A model generated the notes under the pieces. The model was not told the origin of the DNA. It made no database searches and saw only the letters and a program-made list of their open reading frames with translations. Position numbers and translations under genes: made by a program. Of a stretch of 64,000 nt of DNA, positions 1 through 14,900 are shown piece by piece; within the stretch, counting starts at the first letter, position 1, and each line of letters opens with the position of its first letter. This stretch comes from Atopsyche davidsoni (Eukaryota; Arthropoda; Insecta; Trichoptera; Hydrobiosidae): assembly GCA_022113835.1 (NCBI GenBank), contig JAILWY010000004.1:1615501-1679500 (forward strand), given 5' to 3'.

Positions 1-19
1 CCGATCTTCTAATGAATAA

Positions 20-160
20 GAGGTCTTGGCGAGACTTCACGACAAGCTGGCGACTTTTGAAGACAAAGCTGAAGAGACTCCTCGTCACACCTGCAACGAC
101 TATGGCTCCCAACTCTCGAGCCAGGGTGCCGCCCTCGCTCGCCGCCACCTTCTACAGTAA
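20..160 (+). CDS. Possible last exon of an unidentified plus-strand gene (partial)
   Basis: From about position 20 a frame reads 46 codons (EVLARLHDKLATFEDKAEE early on, ending ALARRHLLQ) to TAA at 158-160. It is GC-rich, while the sequence from 180 onward is AT-rich, and the residue mix looks like a real helical C-terminus. A stop precedes it at 17-19, so it needs an acceptor near 20-22; AATAAG fits weakly. A second frame (12-230) is also open. I do not recognise the protein. If real, it converges with the SLC26 gene. Confidence 0.35.
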   Translation, partial: EVLARLHDKLATFEDKAEETPRHTCNDYGSQLSSQGAALARRHLLQ

Positions 161-3100
161 TCCCACACACGTGTGCTCCCCTTATTATATTGTCGTTACT
201 TTACGTGGTTTGGAATCCGGACTCATATGACTTGTGATTAAATTTTAGTTTTTAGGTTAGGTTTAGTATGGAAGGATGTTTTTTTATGAGTCCTTTAGGA
301 TGTGTATAGAATCTGATGCCACATTGTGAAATGTTGTATTTTTAACATCAAGGTGGAACGTTTCGATGGCTCACTAGTAACGTTTGGCGGAAGCCAACAC
401 TAAGCTTGTATTATTTTCTGTTATTTTAATATTACTTTTTTCGATGATGGTTCTGAAATAAGGCATGTTTAAAAATAGCATTAAAATAGTGCTCTATAAT
501 TTTTATATATGTGCAAATAATTCAACAGTAATTCTATTTGTTATATTTAATATATCAAATAAAAAATCTTTTTTTTTTGGAATATAAAAATATTCTATAT
601 TGAGAATATTATTTTATTGCTACGGATGAAGTTGAGCATGCCAGTGTTGTAAAGCACAGTCTGCATTAAGTAACTGGGAATGAATGGAATAGTTTGCACA
701 CATATAGCAAATTTCTAGCCATCACTGACTGCTCACACGAAAAGCGTTTTTAAAATTTTGAATTAAACACGGGTCATATTACAGACTCATCATCGTTAAT
801 TTGTTTTATTGATTCTGTTTTTTTAATATTGTGGATATTCTCTCTTAAAGACATAAGTAAAGTAGACAATGCCATAGTATGCCCGTAAGCCATATTTATA
901 TTTACAGTAAGAGATTTTATATATATAATACAACAAAAGTGATTTGAGGGAAATAACTTAAAAGTAAATAATGCGAGATTTTCTTGTAGATTGTAAAACC
1001 CAATTATTTTTTTAAGATAACGTAAATGTGTAGAGTCTAGATTTATGGTAATCCACCACTGAAATCTTTATTTCTTGCAATTATTGTTATCTTGCCTCCT
1101 CTGAGATCCTTACGGTGGCAACAACCAACTGTCCACTTCTTTGGCCATACACGCGGCAACCTTTGGTAATCCAAAGGAAAAACACCCAGAGTTGTGTAAC
1201 TTCTTCTTTCATTAATTCATCTGTAATGTCAATTTAGTAGACTGGGCAAGTACTGCTCCGGCGCTTCCTTTGGCACAGCTGCTTCCGGGATTCGCAGCAC
1301 CGGCTATAACTTCTCAGTCTTTGTTGAAGCTTAGCGATTATATTTTGTATAAAAAAATCCAACAGTTTAAGCGTTCTAAGAGCTAACACAACTGGCTTGT
1401 CTACTTTGCCGAGTATATGGCCAAAAATTTGGACGCGTGCGTGTATACACCATTAAATATATTACTGTATTCTGATCTCAGTTTAATCTTTACTATTTGG
1501 GATTAGAATATATCCTAACTATAGATGTCTATGATAATAATTAATGTAAACCACGTTCATATAAATATTTCTAATTCTTACGGCCGCAAGTGGCTATTAA
1601 ATGTGTACTATATTCTTGTAGGGGTTGTCAATATTTTGTTCAGTATTCTTGACTTTGAGATATTTTATTTGATTGCTAATCTGTACGTGCGTCCTTCCAG
1701 AGATGGGTCTGTTAATTGCTCATATGTCTTTTGTCTACGATTGGGAGAGGAGTATCTACTTCATATTTGCTCTCTCTCTCTCTCAAATCGAAAATGTTTC
1801 AGGGTTAATGAAATGGACGGAAATCACAGATGTGTCATAAAGTCAAGAATATTAATATGACTATGTAGTTTCTAATTACTGAGTGTCATTTGATGTTATC
1901 CCGTTCTTAAACTATCGGTTTTTCCAATCTAACAACAACATATGCAATAGAATCCAAACAGATGATCAATTATTAAAAAAAAAACCACAAAAAAAAATAA
2001 TAATCGCCGAATCCGTCAGATTACATGCCATTTAAAAACAAATATGATTAAATGTTAGTTAAGAAAAAACCTAGATATGTAAGTAAGAAGAAACGTTTTT
2101 ATTATCGACTGACCTCTTTATCCATGTAATGTAAGGAAAGACGATTCTATCTAGATGGTTCTAGAAGCTCATACGATGCCCAAAATTCTGCTACAATTTT
2201 AAGTAGTATCTCGAACTTCTGAGTGTTGTGAAAGCTGCCACAATATCACAATAAGCTGATAGCTTATCGTTAAATTTTATCATCACACTTAAACTAGAAT
2301 CTTGTGACTTTACAGGTCTGAAAAATGCTCACACGAAGAATGAATCATTTTATTCCGATTATAAACTAACCCCAATGTTTAATGTTAAGGGACTTGAATT
2401 AGTCATGTCGTATATAGCTGCCCGCAGGGCTGAAAGTAGGGTGGCCGGCGATTGCCAGTTTTTCCCCCGTACGATTTTCAAGGCTATATCTATAAAGGGG
2501 TTCGATATTTGATTCGTGTTTTCGATTTAACAAGTCTCCGATCTATCACAATGTATTATTTTTAAGTAAATTTTTTGCATTTATTAAAGGTGATACAATT
2601 TGTTTGATATAGGATATAGTAACATAGCATGTTTTTAATCTGCACAAGTTGGAATTCATGTCTTTTTAGTGGGGATTCCTGATTTTCAGAATCGTTAGAA
2701 TTACGATTAAGGCGATTCCAGTTCACGCAACGAGTGACTCACGTCTCACCTCACCTGACCAGTATGGTCGAGTCAGTTGAATAGTTTTAATCTTTATAAA
2801 ACATTCATCACACGTAAAATTCACCCCGAGTTTGTCATTTATATACACGTTAGTTCAAAAATATTTAACTGTTAAAAATACTGTACTTTTTATTTTTGAA
2901 ATCATTTTAGGATAAGAATCATAGTTTGGAATCGTTTTTATTTAAGAATAATTCTGGTGTTGGAATCAGTGCATCCCTACTCATTAGTATAAACAAGGAT
3001 GTTATAATTTATCATCATTATTATAAAGTACGATATAATAATATACCTTGTGTGAAACGTGCAGTGGAGAATTCATGTGTGGATTCTCTTCGGGATATTT

Positions 3101-6100
3101 TTATTGAGTAATAAATGTTGTAAATAACTTAGTATTTCAAAAATAGCAAAATATTCTCATTTACATATTATTATTCCATCAGTAGTTAGTATTATCTAAT
3201 TATATTAGATTGTAAGAATATTTTCTCATGTGAGTAGACACCTTCATTGTCAAACAATACTAAGTGTTTTTTTTTTTTTTTTTAATGTTGATCCATTTTA
3301 CTTTTAAGTATTTACTTGAATTGTGTCTGTGCCAATACACAAACCAAAATTACTGCCAATTCGACTCAACCTTACCTATCAGACGCGACGAAGCGGAAAT
3401 CTTTATCAATTTTTGATATGTTGTCTTTTTTAAATTTCATAGGATCGAAAGAGAAGATAATCTTGAAAGTAAGTTAAAATATTACAGAAGTAAATTTGTT
3501 GAAAATATTATTGACATGACGTGAGATATGCCAATTGTTGCGTGTTTTTATATATACAGTATATTTGCAGATGTGTGTTTTAAAAATTAATACAGTTTTG
3601 TACAACGTCTGAAACAATATTTTATTTAAAATTGTTTGGACGTCTAGTCATTTAGTTTTCTTATCTGCAACATGCTGCTGGAATATATTTTCGTGTGTTT
3701 ATTATTCCTATGCAAGAATCTATTTGACACGCGGGCAAGGCAAATTTATACCTTTATTAATATCAAATGAAAGGTCTACCTTTCACGCATTGCCTGCCCT
3801 TACCATGCTTTACCGATTTAATGTAATAAGACACAATAGACGTGATAGACGCAACTTATTTACATTAACCTGACTTTGGAAAGATGTTAACGCATAGTTT
3901 TTTTAGAATCAGTAGTTGACGCGTTTTTTCAATAAATTCTTACATCTTGATACTATGTTTTTTCAAAATGGCAGCATATCTTAAACTTGATTGTGACACT
4001 GCAATAGAGAGAATTTCAAGAATTCACAGAGAGATCTTCCCCAGACTGCAAGACTCGGCTTGTGTATCACTTTAGAGCCGAGCGCGGATAAGTTCCCTTT
4101 TATAAATATTTACTACTATCATGCTAAATACTCACGAAGCGACGTGTGTCGATCTATCTCTACTATATGTTTAATGTTTATTGTTGATATTTTGATAAAT
4201 TAATAATTAAAAATATTTCAGTTATAATGTGACAAATGTAATTTGTAAAAAAAAACTATTCGATAATTATGAAAATTTTCTATGGCTAAATTTTTAACAA
4301 AACTTGGAAAGGGAGACTTTCTGACTTGCAGAGTTTAATCCGATACGATATCACGTTGTTCTTACTGACGTACAAGCAATTTGCTTACGTTTCAGTAGAC
4401 TAGAATGTCTCACGTGGTATTGCGGTATCGTTCTTTAATGTAAACTTTCCTGAATTGCGTTTATTGTTATAGGTTTTAAGAAGTGATTCACGGAAGTATG
4501 TGATAAGGTGTTTTTGGCAGACGAAGCTGTTTCATTACCAAGTTTAATTTCTCTGCTCATCGATAAGATAGGAAAGTGAAACCAAATATTTCTCATGTAA
4601 GAATTAAGAGATAAATATTAGCATCACTATTCTTCTAGTGTAAGCAAAGCGAGGTGTGCAGGATCGAGTTTGCTATTATTTTCTTTGTATACTATTTTAA
4701 CTTCTGTATTCGTCGTGGGCTTTCACCATTGGACAGACACGCATTGTGTGCATTTTTTAAGTTAGTTTACAGGCATCTGCTCTTGCGTGTTTCAGTTTTT
4801 TTGAGTATAGAAAATTAAATGAGGCTGATAGTCATCTGTTCGTTTCCTTCTCTTCAATGATCGAGTGGGATATGACGCGTATAATATCATGAGTTTTGAA
4901 ACACTGGGTGTGTAATGAGCAATGTAAATATAACCAAGGGTACGATGCAAACTCTCCACTGAAATAAAAATTGTTTTGAATAAAAGCATTGTGAAATTTT
5001 CAAACTATTCAAATCAATATTAAAAAAATGTTAATTTAGCATTTATACCCACTTCTTATTTTCATGTTTCAAGATAATATCAAATTGGCACCAAATTTCT
5101 ATGTCGACCATTTACAGGGTTTTCCTGTCCGTCTTCCAATTGTGAAAGTCGTTGATATTATTAGACTGTTCTTTAGTGTTTTATGAATTGATATATGATT
5201 AATGATATTGTTTTGGCCAAACATTCACTAGGTACAAACTCTTACTGCGGATTGTGTATTCTAACCTGCGAATTGTAGAAGGACGTAAAAAATATCTCAA
5301 ACATATTTTTAAAGGTCACATATTCTTATAATGTTGAAATACATACTGAGTAAGCTAATCTAAGCTACGTTTTTCTTTTCTTCTTTCACTCCATTTCTTA
5401 GTGTGGACAGCGCAGCGGAAACGAAACCAATCGGAGAACTGACTATGGGCAATATTTTTTGTTGATTTTACATAACCTCAAAATGTATTCTTTGTGTTGA
5501 CTTTCTTTTATTTCAGTATGTAATTGTTTTTGTACGGAGAAAAAACGAAAATTGGACTGTAATAAAATAAATACATATTTATAAAGAACTTGCTTGTTTC
5601 ATTTCAATTTTAAATGTTTGTTTTAATACCTTTTACACTCAAAACAATGATGAATAAATAATTTGAAAAGCACTTTCGCCCCACAATGGGATACAAGAGT
5701 GAGGATTAAGTAAGAAATAATTTTAATTGTTTATAATACTGAAAATATTTTATTATTCAATAAAGGTAGTATTCACATATTTAAAGCACAACATGGAGTT
5801 AATTCACTAAATCTTAATAAATTGGTCAAATAATGCGTTTATATTTAATAATTACACTACTGAGGTCTTTAAATTATAATTCAATAATATTACGTAGCGA
5901 ATATTTAAATAAAGCATAGCATTTTCAAATAAATATGTAGAAGTTAGGACATGTAAAGATTAGATATAGATATTCAATAATTGTAATAAAAAAAATATAA
6001 GGATAGTGAAATTACCTTATGCAAAGATACCATATAAAAATTCAATAACAGAAATAAAAAAAGGTAGACTTCAAAATATATCCCATATTTTAACCCCTAT

Positions 6101-8722
6101 CAATGTTAAATAATCATTTGTTTAATTTACATCCAAGTTCTGAAAGTTTGATTAAATTGAACAACCATTAACCAAGCTGTTAAATAAGTTACATATATTC
6201 CATACAACATAATTTTAATTGCGTTATTTGATTGAAATAATTAACAGTTGGATCTGCTTATTTTTTATCAGACAAATAGTGATTTAATAAATGAATACAA
6301 CATTTAACTGATCAATTTAATTAGTCTTCCAGAACATGGTTTACTGGCATCATATTCTTGTCACGCCCCGCTTTTTATTTATAACTTCAAAGATGTTTTG
6401 GGGTAAAGTTTGTTAAACCATGGTCAAAATCTAAGTATCAAAAATCTCATAAGTTATAACCATAAGTGTATGTAGCCTTCTGACATACTATATATTTCAA
6501 TGAAAAAAATAGTATAAAACACTAAAATATAAAGGTTTATTTGCTCAAAAGATATTTAAGAACAGGCAATGCGTTGTTGCTTGTATGCAGCGCACGCCTA
6601 CGCAGTTCACTTGGACTTTAAAATCGTGGAAATAAATTTGATTTTCTGAATCGCCTCTCAGAGGCAGAAAATGCTTAAGATAAATTGAAAGTATCTCTTG
6701 TAAATACGTGATAAAAATAAAAACAATGTGGATAGTCGGTACAATTGGATTTCATAATATGTAATTAACATACTATGTATTATGTCAAAATTAGTTATTT
6801 TTTTACTTTGTGATAAGATATCTATTTAAGATAGAAAAAAATAGTTATTTTCTTAAAATATTAAAATAAATTTACGTAGATATCTCAAAATCACATTTTT
6901 CATTGAATACATTTCAGAAATCAGGATCCGATAAGAAGAATAAAAAAAGGTCTCATAATTGTTATTAATGTTTTAGCACATTATAAATTCTTCACGCAAT
7001 CAATTAGAGATTGATGATTAAATCAATAATTTCAGTAAATATCATTACACCCTCTAACCCTTATAAAATTTCAACATACATCATTGATCATCTGTAGGTT
7101 TATTTTGCAGATTTTTAATGAAAAACCAAGAGATGTCTAAGATAGAAAATTGACTTTTTACAAAGGCAATCCAAAACAGATTTTGTGGACAGTGCGGATT
7201 ATCAACGCACGCCAGTCTGAAAATAGTTCTATAGGGTGAAATTCAGTCCACATTATCTATAAATATTTGGCTTTTATTCTTCAACAGTAATCAATAAGAT
7301 AAGTTTTGACTATATTAATATTATAGAAACTCAGCAAGGCTTCAATGCTTGCCTCTTCTCAAAATCTTACACACAACTACTCGTGTGACGGAAATGTGCC
7401 TAAAAGCCATGTTACGCTGACGCTTCATGCTCTCAAAACGCTTCAACGAAATCCCTAGTGTGAGCCCTCAACGGTGTTTCCGCAGAAAAAAACTTCACAG
7501 CCTATTGTATTAGTATTTCATTACTAAATATTTGCTTAGAAGTATGCGCAACGTTATTACATTTAAATATAATATTTTGGATAATGGCAACTGTAAATTC
7601 GATAATATCACAACTTGGCGAGTTGAAATTTTCACTATTTGTCAAGTGCGTAGATATATAAACATCAATAAATTCTTAGAAAAACTATTTTTCACCATTT
7701 TAATTTAAAAGTTCTAAGTACGAGAAGGAGTGCTGCAAGGATGAATTTTTTCTTCCGTACTATTCGACATATATTGGAAATAAACTCTAGATCAAATACA
7801 AGTCAAAAATAAAATTGCAAGGTATCATAATCAGATTTAAGTATTTATAAATTTAATGATGTGATTTCTATATCACCTGTCCTTCTCATGTTTCGTAAGT
7901 ACAAAGCATCATGTGAAGCTAAAATAAAATCACATAAATATCGAAAGATAACAATGCAAATTATTTTGAGGTTATATTTATGATATTTTACTTTTAATTC
8001 ACTTAATGAATCGATGCGAATATATACAGTGTGCTCGTAATATAAAAAGATTAATTTATATTTCCTATCAACACTAAAGTCTACAATAAAGCTTCCTATA
8101 CATTAAAATTAGTTTTAAATAAATTATTCTTAATGTTAAATATTTAAGATATAAAGCTTACAACAAATATATTTTTATTTACAAGAATATGCAATGAAAA
8201 CATTATGCTAGATTACAACCTAAAAAAAAATTATAATCAATTAATTTTGTTGGCATGTTTAAAAGTTATGTTGATTTTAACGTTTGAAAAATTAATATGA
8301 CGTTTGGCAAGTTAAAAGTTACGAGTATATCTCAAAACATAAATAGGAGTATGCATAATCATAATATAAATTGATTTAACATTTTTGGAGTGTGATATTG
8401 TTTTGCGATTACGCGGTGAAAAAATATTTATAAAAGACAGTGTTTTTGTACTAACAAAAATATTAATGCTTGCCATTTGCCAAATAACCTCAAAAGGTTA
8501 AAAGCGTTGGTGAAATCAATAAATTCGTAAATTTAATTTTGAGGCATTTTTGACAAATAATAAGATATATATTTTGAAATGTCATCGCACTTTTTGTTTG
8601 TTATCAAAATTTTTCCAAAAATATAAGCATTTCAATTTTTAATTAATACTTATAAACTAAATATATTTTTGTCAGACTAAAATATCTAATGTTAATGACG
8701 GATTTATTATTATTTGACAAAA
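161..8722. other. AT-rich intergenic DNA, no gene seen
   Basis: All frames are short and have AT-driven codon content. A poly-T run lies at about 3268-3283. I saw no transposase, tRNA or convincing splice-bounded exon. Short CG-richer patches near 1100-1320 and 2400-2480 do not resolve into a coding frame. Confidence 0.5.
559..564 (+). terminator. Possible polyadenylation signal for the left-edge gene
   Basis: AATAAA about 400 bases past the putative stop at 160, followed by a T-rich run. It is meaningful only if the left-edge exon is real. Confidence 0.2.
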
Positions 8723-8728
8723 TTTATT
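8723..8728 (-). terminator. Polyadenylation signal of the SLC26 gene
   Basis: AATAAA on the minus strand, 10 bases downstream of the SLC26 stop codon. The 3' flank is AT-rich, so further AATAAA-like hexamers exist and the true site could be farther on. Confidence 0.4.
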
Positions 8729-8737
8729 TAAGTACTG

Positions 8738-8959
8738 TCAGTTTTTCTCCTCGCCGCGCATCTCGGTGATGATAGTCAGGTTTCCATTGGTGCTGGAAAC
8801 GGCGGCCTGGAGTATGGAGTCCAGCGCGGCGGGGCAGTGGCAGAACTTGAAGTCCCGCGGCTGGACCCCCTGGAAGATCTCCACGATGGAGGGCTTCAGG
8901 TTATAAAATATCAAGGGCTGGCCGCGGGCGTGGAAGTCATCAATCAGTGATTTGATGCC
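8738..8959 (-). CDS. SLC26 exon 11 (C-terminal half of STAS, stop codon)
   Basis: The acceptor is TTTTTCAG and the stop TGA lies at 8740-8738. It encodes GIKSLIDDFHARGQPLIFYN and the rest of the STAS fold, ending in a short charged tail MRGEEKN. An AATAAA signal starts 10 bases past the stop, so the 3' leader may be very short. Confidence 0.92.
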   Translation of the reverse strand, partial: GIKSLIDDFHARGQPLIFYNLKPSIVEIFQGVQPRDFKFCHCPAALDSILQAAVSSTNGNLTIITEMRGEEKN

Positions 8960-11900
8960 CTGAAAAATGGATGAACATTATTATGTTTTTATACAACTTA
9001 TAGCTTTGTCACCATGAAAGATTCTTATCAAAGCTATGCCCATCGTAAGATTTATAGATCAGTGTTGAGACGAGAGGAATCTAGATGCGGATTATAATTG
9101 GCATACACTTGCGTCCACTCTACACAACCGTCGATGCAGTCTTTACTCTCTCAAGGGTTGAGGCTTTTGTATGTACGTTAATAAAAGGACTAATTTCAAC
9201 CTAACTGCTTTGTCAGGCAATTTTCAACGGGACACAAGCATTTTATGAGCTATAACAAATATTATTGGTAAAATTACTTAGAATTGACTTACCCTAGCAG
9301 CGGTGAAGTCAGCTCCCTGTATGTGGTTGGCGTCGAGCACCACAGGCAGGCGGGCGGGCGTGTGTCTCATGCTGGCCTTGCTGACGGTGTTGCGGACGTA
9401 CTCCACCGATGGGAACACAAGGCTGCGGTCGGGTGTGATCACCAGGTATTCAATGCCACTCGGCAAACTCTAGAAAATTATTTCATTTAGAATATTATTC
9501 AATACTTGATATGATTCAAAGTTCTTAGGCCTGTGACTTTTATGAATGATTTAACAGATTCTCAAAAAAAATGAGTGGATATTAATAATCCAATTTGAAA
9601 ATCTACTGATTTACTTATTAATGATAGAAATAGTAATTTGAACAAAAACTCCCAACATACCGTTGCTTTGTTTACGTGAACACTCGGTCTTGCAGATGCA
9701 TAAAGCAGGAACAGTAAGTTGACAGATATGCCGATGAAGATCCCCAGCTCCAGTCGAATAAGCAAGCACGAAATGAAAGTCACCACCGCAGGTATGAGGT
9801 CAATTTCTAAAACACAATAAAGCCTAAATGTACTTTTACATCGTTTTACATCAATTTCTAAATTATTATTTTGGCAACTGTTGCTATTATAAACACTCGG
9901 TTTTCAGGTGTTGCTGCATTTCTTCTATAGGTGGGTCAAAATGTGGGAACTTTGCAATACTCCAAATACTATAAATACTTATAGTATATTAAAAAAATAT
10001 TTTTGTGAATATAAGCTTACTTTTTGTGCGCCAGATTGGCTTGAAGACGTGAAGTTCAACCATGAAAATAACGGCGGCTATGATAACTGCCGCCAGAGAT
10101 GCTTTCGGGATGTAATAGAAGTATGGAGTGAAATACTGAAATAAAATAGTACAACTTGTAAAGACTAATAAAAATAATGAAACTAACTGATGTTTTAAAA
10201 GACTCATCAATGAAGAAAACAGTCAACAAGGTATCTATTAAATAGTTTGCAAAAAAAATAGTTTTTTGATTTAATCTGCAAGGACAAATAAAATATCTAG
10301 TAAAATTTTACTTTAAAATAAATACAATTTTAAAATGCATTTAAAAAATATATAAAACTCAGTTATTTACCTGCAAGGACACCAAAACCAATATTCCGGT
10401 GTAGACACCCCCGAAGGTGGACTGCACCCCAGAGGCGTGGTTGACGGCCCCACGAGAAAGAGCTCCCGACACAGGCATGGAGCTCACCAACGAAGATGCC
10501 ATGTTGCACAATCCAATAGCCACCATCTCCTGTGTCGCGTCCACAGGCTTACCTTCAGCTGGAATTACACACAAATCAATCAATCTGGAATATATTGTAG
10601 TCTTTATATTATTCTCTCTATAATCTACGTGTCCATCACAATCAGCACATAATTTGATAAAATATATGACAACTTACAGAAGACTTTAGCTAATGCGATG
10701 TTCTCGAGAATGGACAGCAGCGGGACAACAAATATAGCGGATCCCATACTGGACGCCATGTCTATGAAGTTGTATGTCTTGTTTCCGACCGTAGATTCAA
10801 ACGGGGGAAGGGTGATGTTTGGAAGACCTGGCCTGACGTGTCCTGGATGGAGGCAAGAATAAGTATAAGTTTATATTTTAATACTCCGTGAGAAGACTAA
10901 AAGAAAAGCTTTTCTTTAAGAAAATCTGAAAAAAGAGTCGATAGTTATATTGTAATAGTGAGAGGAGTCTCTTAGTTAGCATCTTTGATGCTTCGAAATG
11001 GAAATAGACTTACCGGTGAGTATGAACGGACATTCAGAATGTATTTCAAAAGAGTATGCGAGCGCTGCGGACACCACCACCACGAGGATGTTGCGACCGG
11101 TCGAGAGGAACCACAGCGTCTTTGATACGATTTTCAGGAAGATGGAAGACTCTTTGCCATCGTTGGAGACAACTGGGATGTCCTTGATTTTCTATCCAAT
11201 CAAGACATATAGTTCATTATAACAAAGCCTTGATTTATTTACTTAATAAGCAAAAAAACCATTACAAGTGAGAAGAATAGTAATATAGTATAGTAATAAA
11301 GCTAGGTAGCTTTATTGGTGATGACTTTGGTCTTACTCGGAGTACCAGCAGCACAACAATGCAGGTGCAGCCCAGCACGGCGTCCCATAGCCGGGTCTGG
11401 CTGATGTGCTGGAAGAGTCCCCGCCACACCTGCAGGAATTTGCCTCCGGGGAAGCTCAGCCCCAGGATGTCCTTGACCTGGGTGGTGGCAATGATTATGG
11501 CAGCTGCCGACGTGAAGCCGACGGACACGGGGCCGCTGATGAAGTCAATCAGGAAACCTGGAATATATTAAAACAGATTACTGAAATGTTACGATAAAAA
11601 CTTATTGCTGTCTATTAGGTAAAATATTTTCATGGTCTAATTTCTGACCTATCATACAACTCCAAATGTTACTACCATAATTTTACAAGAGTTTTTCATG
11701 AGTTTTCCTAAGATTAAGATACCGGTCTCTCGATGTTACAATGTACGTGACTCCGATCAGAGGTCAGGCACATTGTATGAAATTGTAAAAAAGGAAATCA
11801 GAATCTCCATTAAGCTTATGTTTTAAAATAGAAGATGTGGATGATTTTAATACCAAAAGACGAAGGTTAATATAATATATTGATGTTTCGTAATCGACTG

Positions 11901-14900
11901 AAAGATAAGTTTGACTGAGATTGCATTCTTGTTTTGTTTATATTTATCCAACTGAGATCTCACATTGCAGACATTACTAATACAAACATTTTAAACACAT
12001 GTCCATAAACTGAATAAGCAAAACTAAATATATATTTTATTAAAATATATATATATATATCTGATTATTCACATATTTGATAATATGCCAGGATGTTTTG
12101 CACAAGAACGTCCTGAAAATCAGTGGCGTTTATCCCTCACCCAGCTGCAGCACGCCCATGAGCAGCTCCACGCAGCCGGACAGGAAGCAGAGCAAGACGG
12201 CAAACTCCGGGCCCAGCCCGTGCAGGTTCTCCCTGGTGAGGATGGCGGCGATGGCGGTGGGCCCGATGGCCGAGTCCTTGCAGGAGCCGAAGATCGTGTA
12301 CACAAAGCATGCCATGAAGGAGGAGTACAGGCCGTACTGCGGTGGGAGACCGGCTACGTTGGCATACGCTATCGCCTGAGGTATCACGGTCAGGCCGACC
12401 GTCAATCCTGAAAACATTTACACACATCATGAATTAAAAGAGAGATTAAGCGGTCAGTGATGTATGTTTGTAAGTTTTAGCAGCCGTTGCTGTTCCGCTA
12501 CTCCAACGTTTCGGTGTCTGAGTATACAAAATATCTTTTGAACATGTCCTTAGTTACAAGAGCGTGGATTCCACTAATTTTAAAGTACCATTCTGTAAAT
12601 CTTATAATAAACCTCACTCAATGTGACCGTTCAATCGTTGTTCTAAATCTCACTCTATATATATGATTTATTGTGTATTTTGATCTTACATCATGTCTTT
12701 CAACTAAAACACAAAGAATAAACATTTTTTAGTATCATCTTGGTTTAATGGATTCCACTCGTTTCTATGCACCGGTGCTTGGATTGTGAATTGGATTGGA
12801 TTGTTTCCAAGTAGTTGAGGATTACCTGCTATGAGGTCGGAGATGGCTGCAGCAGGTCTGTAAGCTGGGAGCCAGTCCAGGATGGGTACTCGTCTCCTGA
12901 GGAGCTTGGGTGTGCAGCCTCTGCGTGCCCGCCGTGCCAGCGCGCTCGCCATGCCGCCTCCCCCACTCTCGATTCCTGAAAAGAACAATCATTCCTGAAA
13001 TGAGCTATTATCTAAGTGAAATGATTCTGGGATTGACAGAAACAACACTGAACAACAATCAAATGACATTATAACGGTTTTAAGGCAAGCGAAATTAGAT
13101 ATTATAAATTTAAAACACTAGAAGTTGAATCAGCTTCAAGAATCACTGTACCACCAAAAAAAAAATGCAAAACACTTCATGTCATATTTATTTATTTTAT
13201 TACACAAAGGGAGCAATTAAAAAAAATATATTCTAATTTTAATCAGATGGTACAATGAGTAGTACAAGAGAAGCACTGTGTATAGCAATGGCATGCGATA
13301 AGTCCCAAATCAAGGCAAGCAGTTAAGCTTACTAATAGATATCGTAAAAAATATCACAGTTTTAGTTTAGTAATGTTTGAATTTGTACATTTAAATATAA
13401 TTTAGGGCAAGATATCATAAAAAATCAAATCGCGTGACAAAATTTCTCGTCGTTTCTCGTATGCATCGCATTATGTTAGCAATGAGGGCGTTTCGCCGAA
13501 GTAAGGACAGCTTGCCTTGCATCACTTGTAAAACAATGGGATCCGTCTAATGGTATCTATTGTTATTTAATAAAAATTACTAATTAGTTACAAATGTTAT
13601 AAAAGAAGAATAAAACGGAAAACAGTGGTTTCCAAACTTTAAGGAATTGAGAGCCCAGCTGCTGTGGAAGACTAGAGGACTACAACCCTCAGGGAGCATT
13701 TGAAGAATCCCTCATCCTATCCTACGCAACCAGATTTGCAAGTGCGACCTTGAATTCTCCCAATGGAAGGGTTTCCAGTCTTCTTGGTAAACCAAGTTCA
13801 CTTAAAGGATACTGCATGGTATTTGCTGGAAGACCACGAGTGCCAACCTCAATTGCTATGCGCCAGGTAACCTCCCCGCTCTTCCCATTCTGTACCCTGA
13901 GAGTGTGTAAAGGATCGGCAATGGAGCAGTGGACTTGGAATGTACCTTGTCGAGGTGCAGAAGGAGTATCAGATCTAAACACCAGAGCTTTGCAAGGAAA
14001 AGATTATATAATAATGAATGGCAGAAGGACCCGGGGACTACGCTACAGTGGCTCAGAATAAATGTATGTTCAGTGAAGTGGTCGCAAACCTTCTTTGAGG
14101 AGAGGCACCCAAAAGAAGAGAAGAAGCAATATAAAAAGAACTGGCGATTCAGCGTGCAAGGGGCACATCACCCACCTGCTTAGCAACAGCGTACGGAAGA
14201 TCCGACGACGATTACGCGATGAACTTGTCGATTCATCGTGAAAATTGGCATAATGCCGTGACCGAAGGTCGACCCGGCACTCTCCCGGAGAACGCCATGC
14301 GATGTTTCTTTAATTGAAGATCATCTCCATCTATTTGGAGACAGCGTGGAATTACCTGCCAGCGTCCACGTGAGGGATAATTGCAGATCGACGAACAGTT
14401 TCTGAGAGGACGATCAATTACGAAAATAATTAGCGGGCCTGTCAAGGTATGATGACACGTGAATTGCGAGATGTGACGTAGCTTGGACACACTGATCAAA
14501 ATAACGTGCAGTACGCGACCCCGTAATGCGCGGTTTCACTATAACGCGGATTTCAAATTTCGCGTTAAAATGCCTCGCATTACGCGAATTTCTTATTTTA
14601 AGAATGTGTATAAACATAATGTAGTCATTGACTTCTCTTAACAATTAAAAACAGCGTTTTGGGTGTTATGAACGCATTTTACAAAAACGTAAAAGAAACG
14701 CTACCCAAAAGACAATACATGTGTTTTTTAATAAAAATAACATGTAATACTGCATAAAGTGTTCTTAGAATTAAAGTGATTGATTCAAATGATTCGTATT
14801 TTTTTTGTATCAAGTTTTTGACTATGTACGCACGTTTAATCGTAAACCCTGATATACGCGATTTTTTCCGGAGCGTGTACCTCGCGTGACTCGTTAACTT

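Noticed and set aside
12077..12430. Several overlapping frames on both strands at SLC26 exon 3
   Set aside because: Only one minus frame carries the SLC26 signature; the others are shadows.
13722..13982. 86-codon minus frame (TWRIAIEVGTRGLPANTMQY region)
   Set aside because: Overlaps a dispersed repeat seen at two other loci, and no family was recognised; probably a retroelement fragment.
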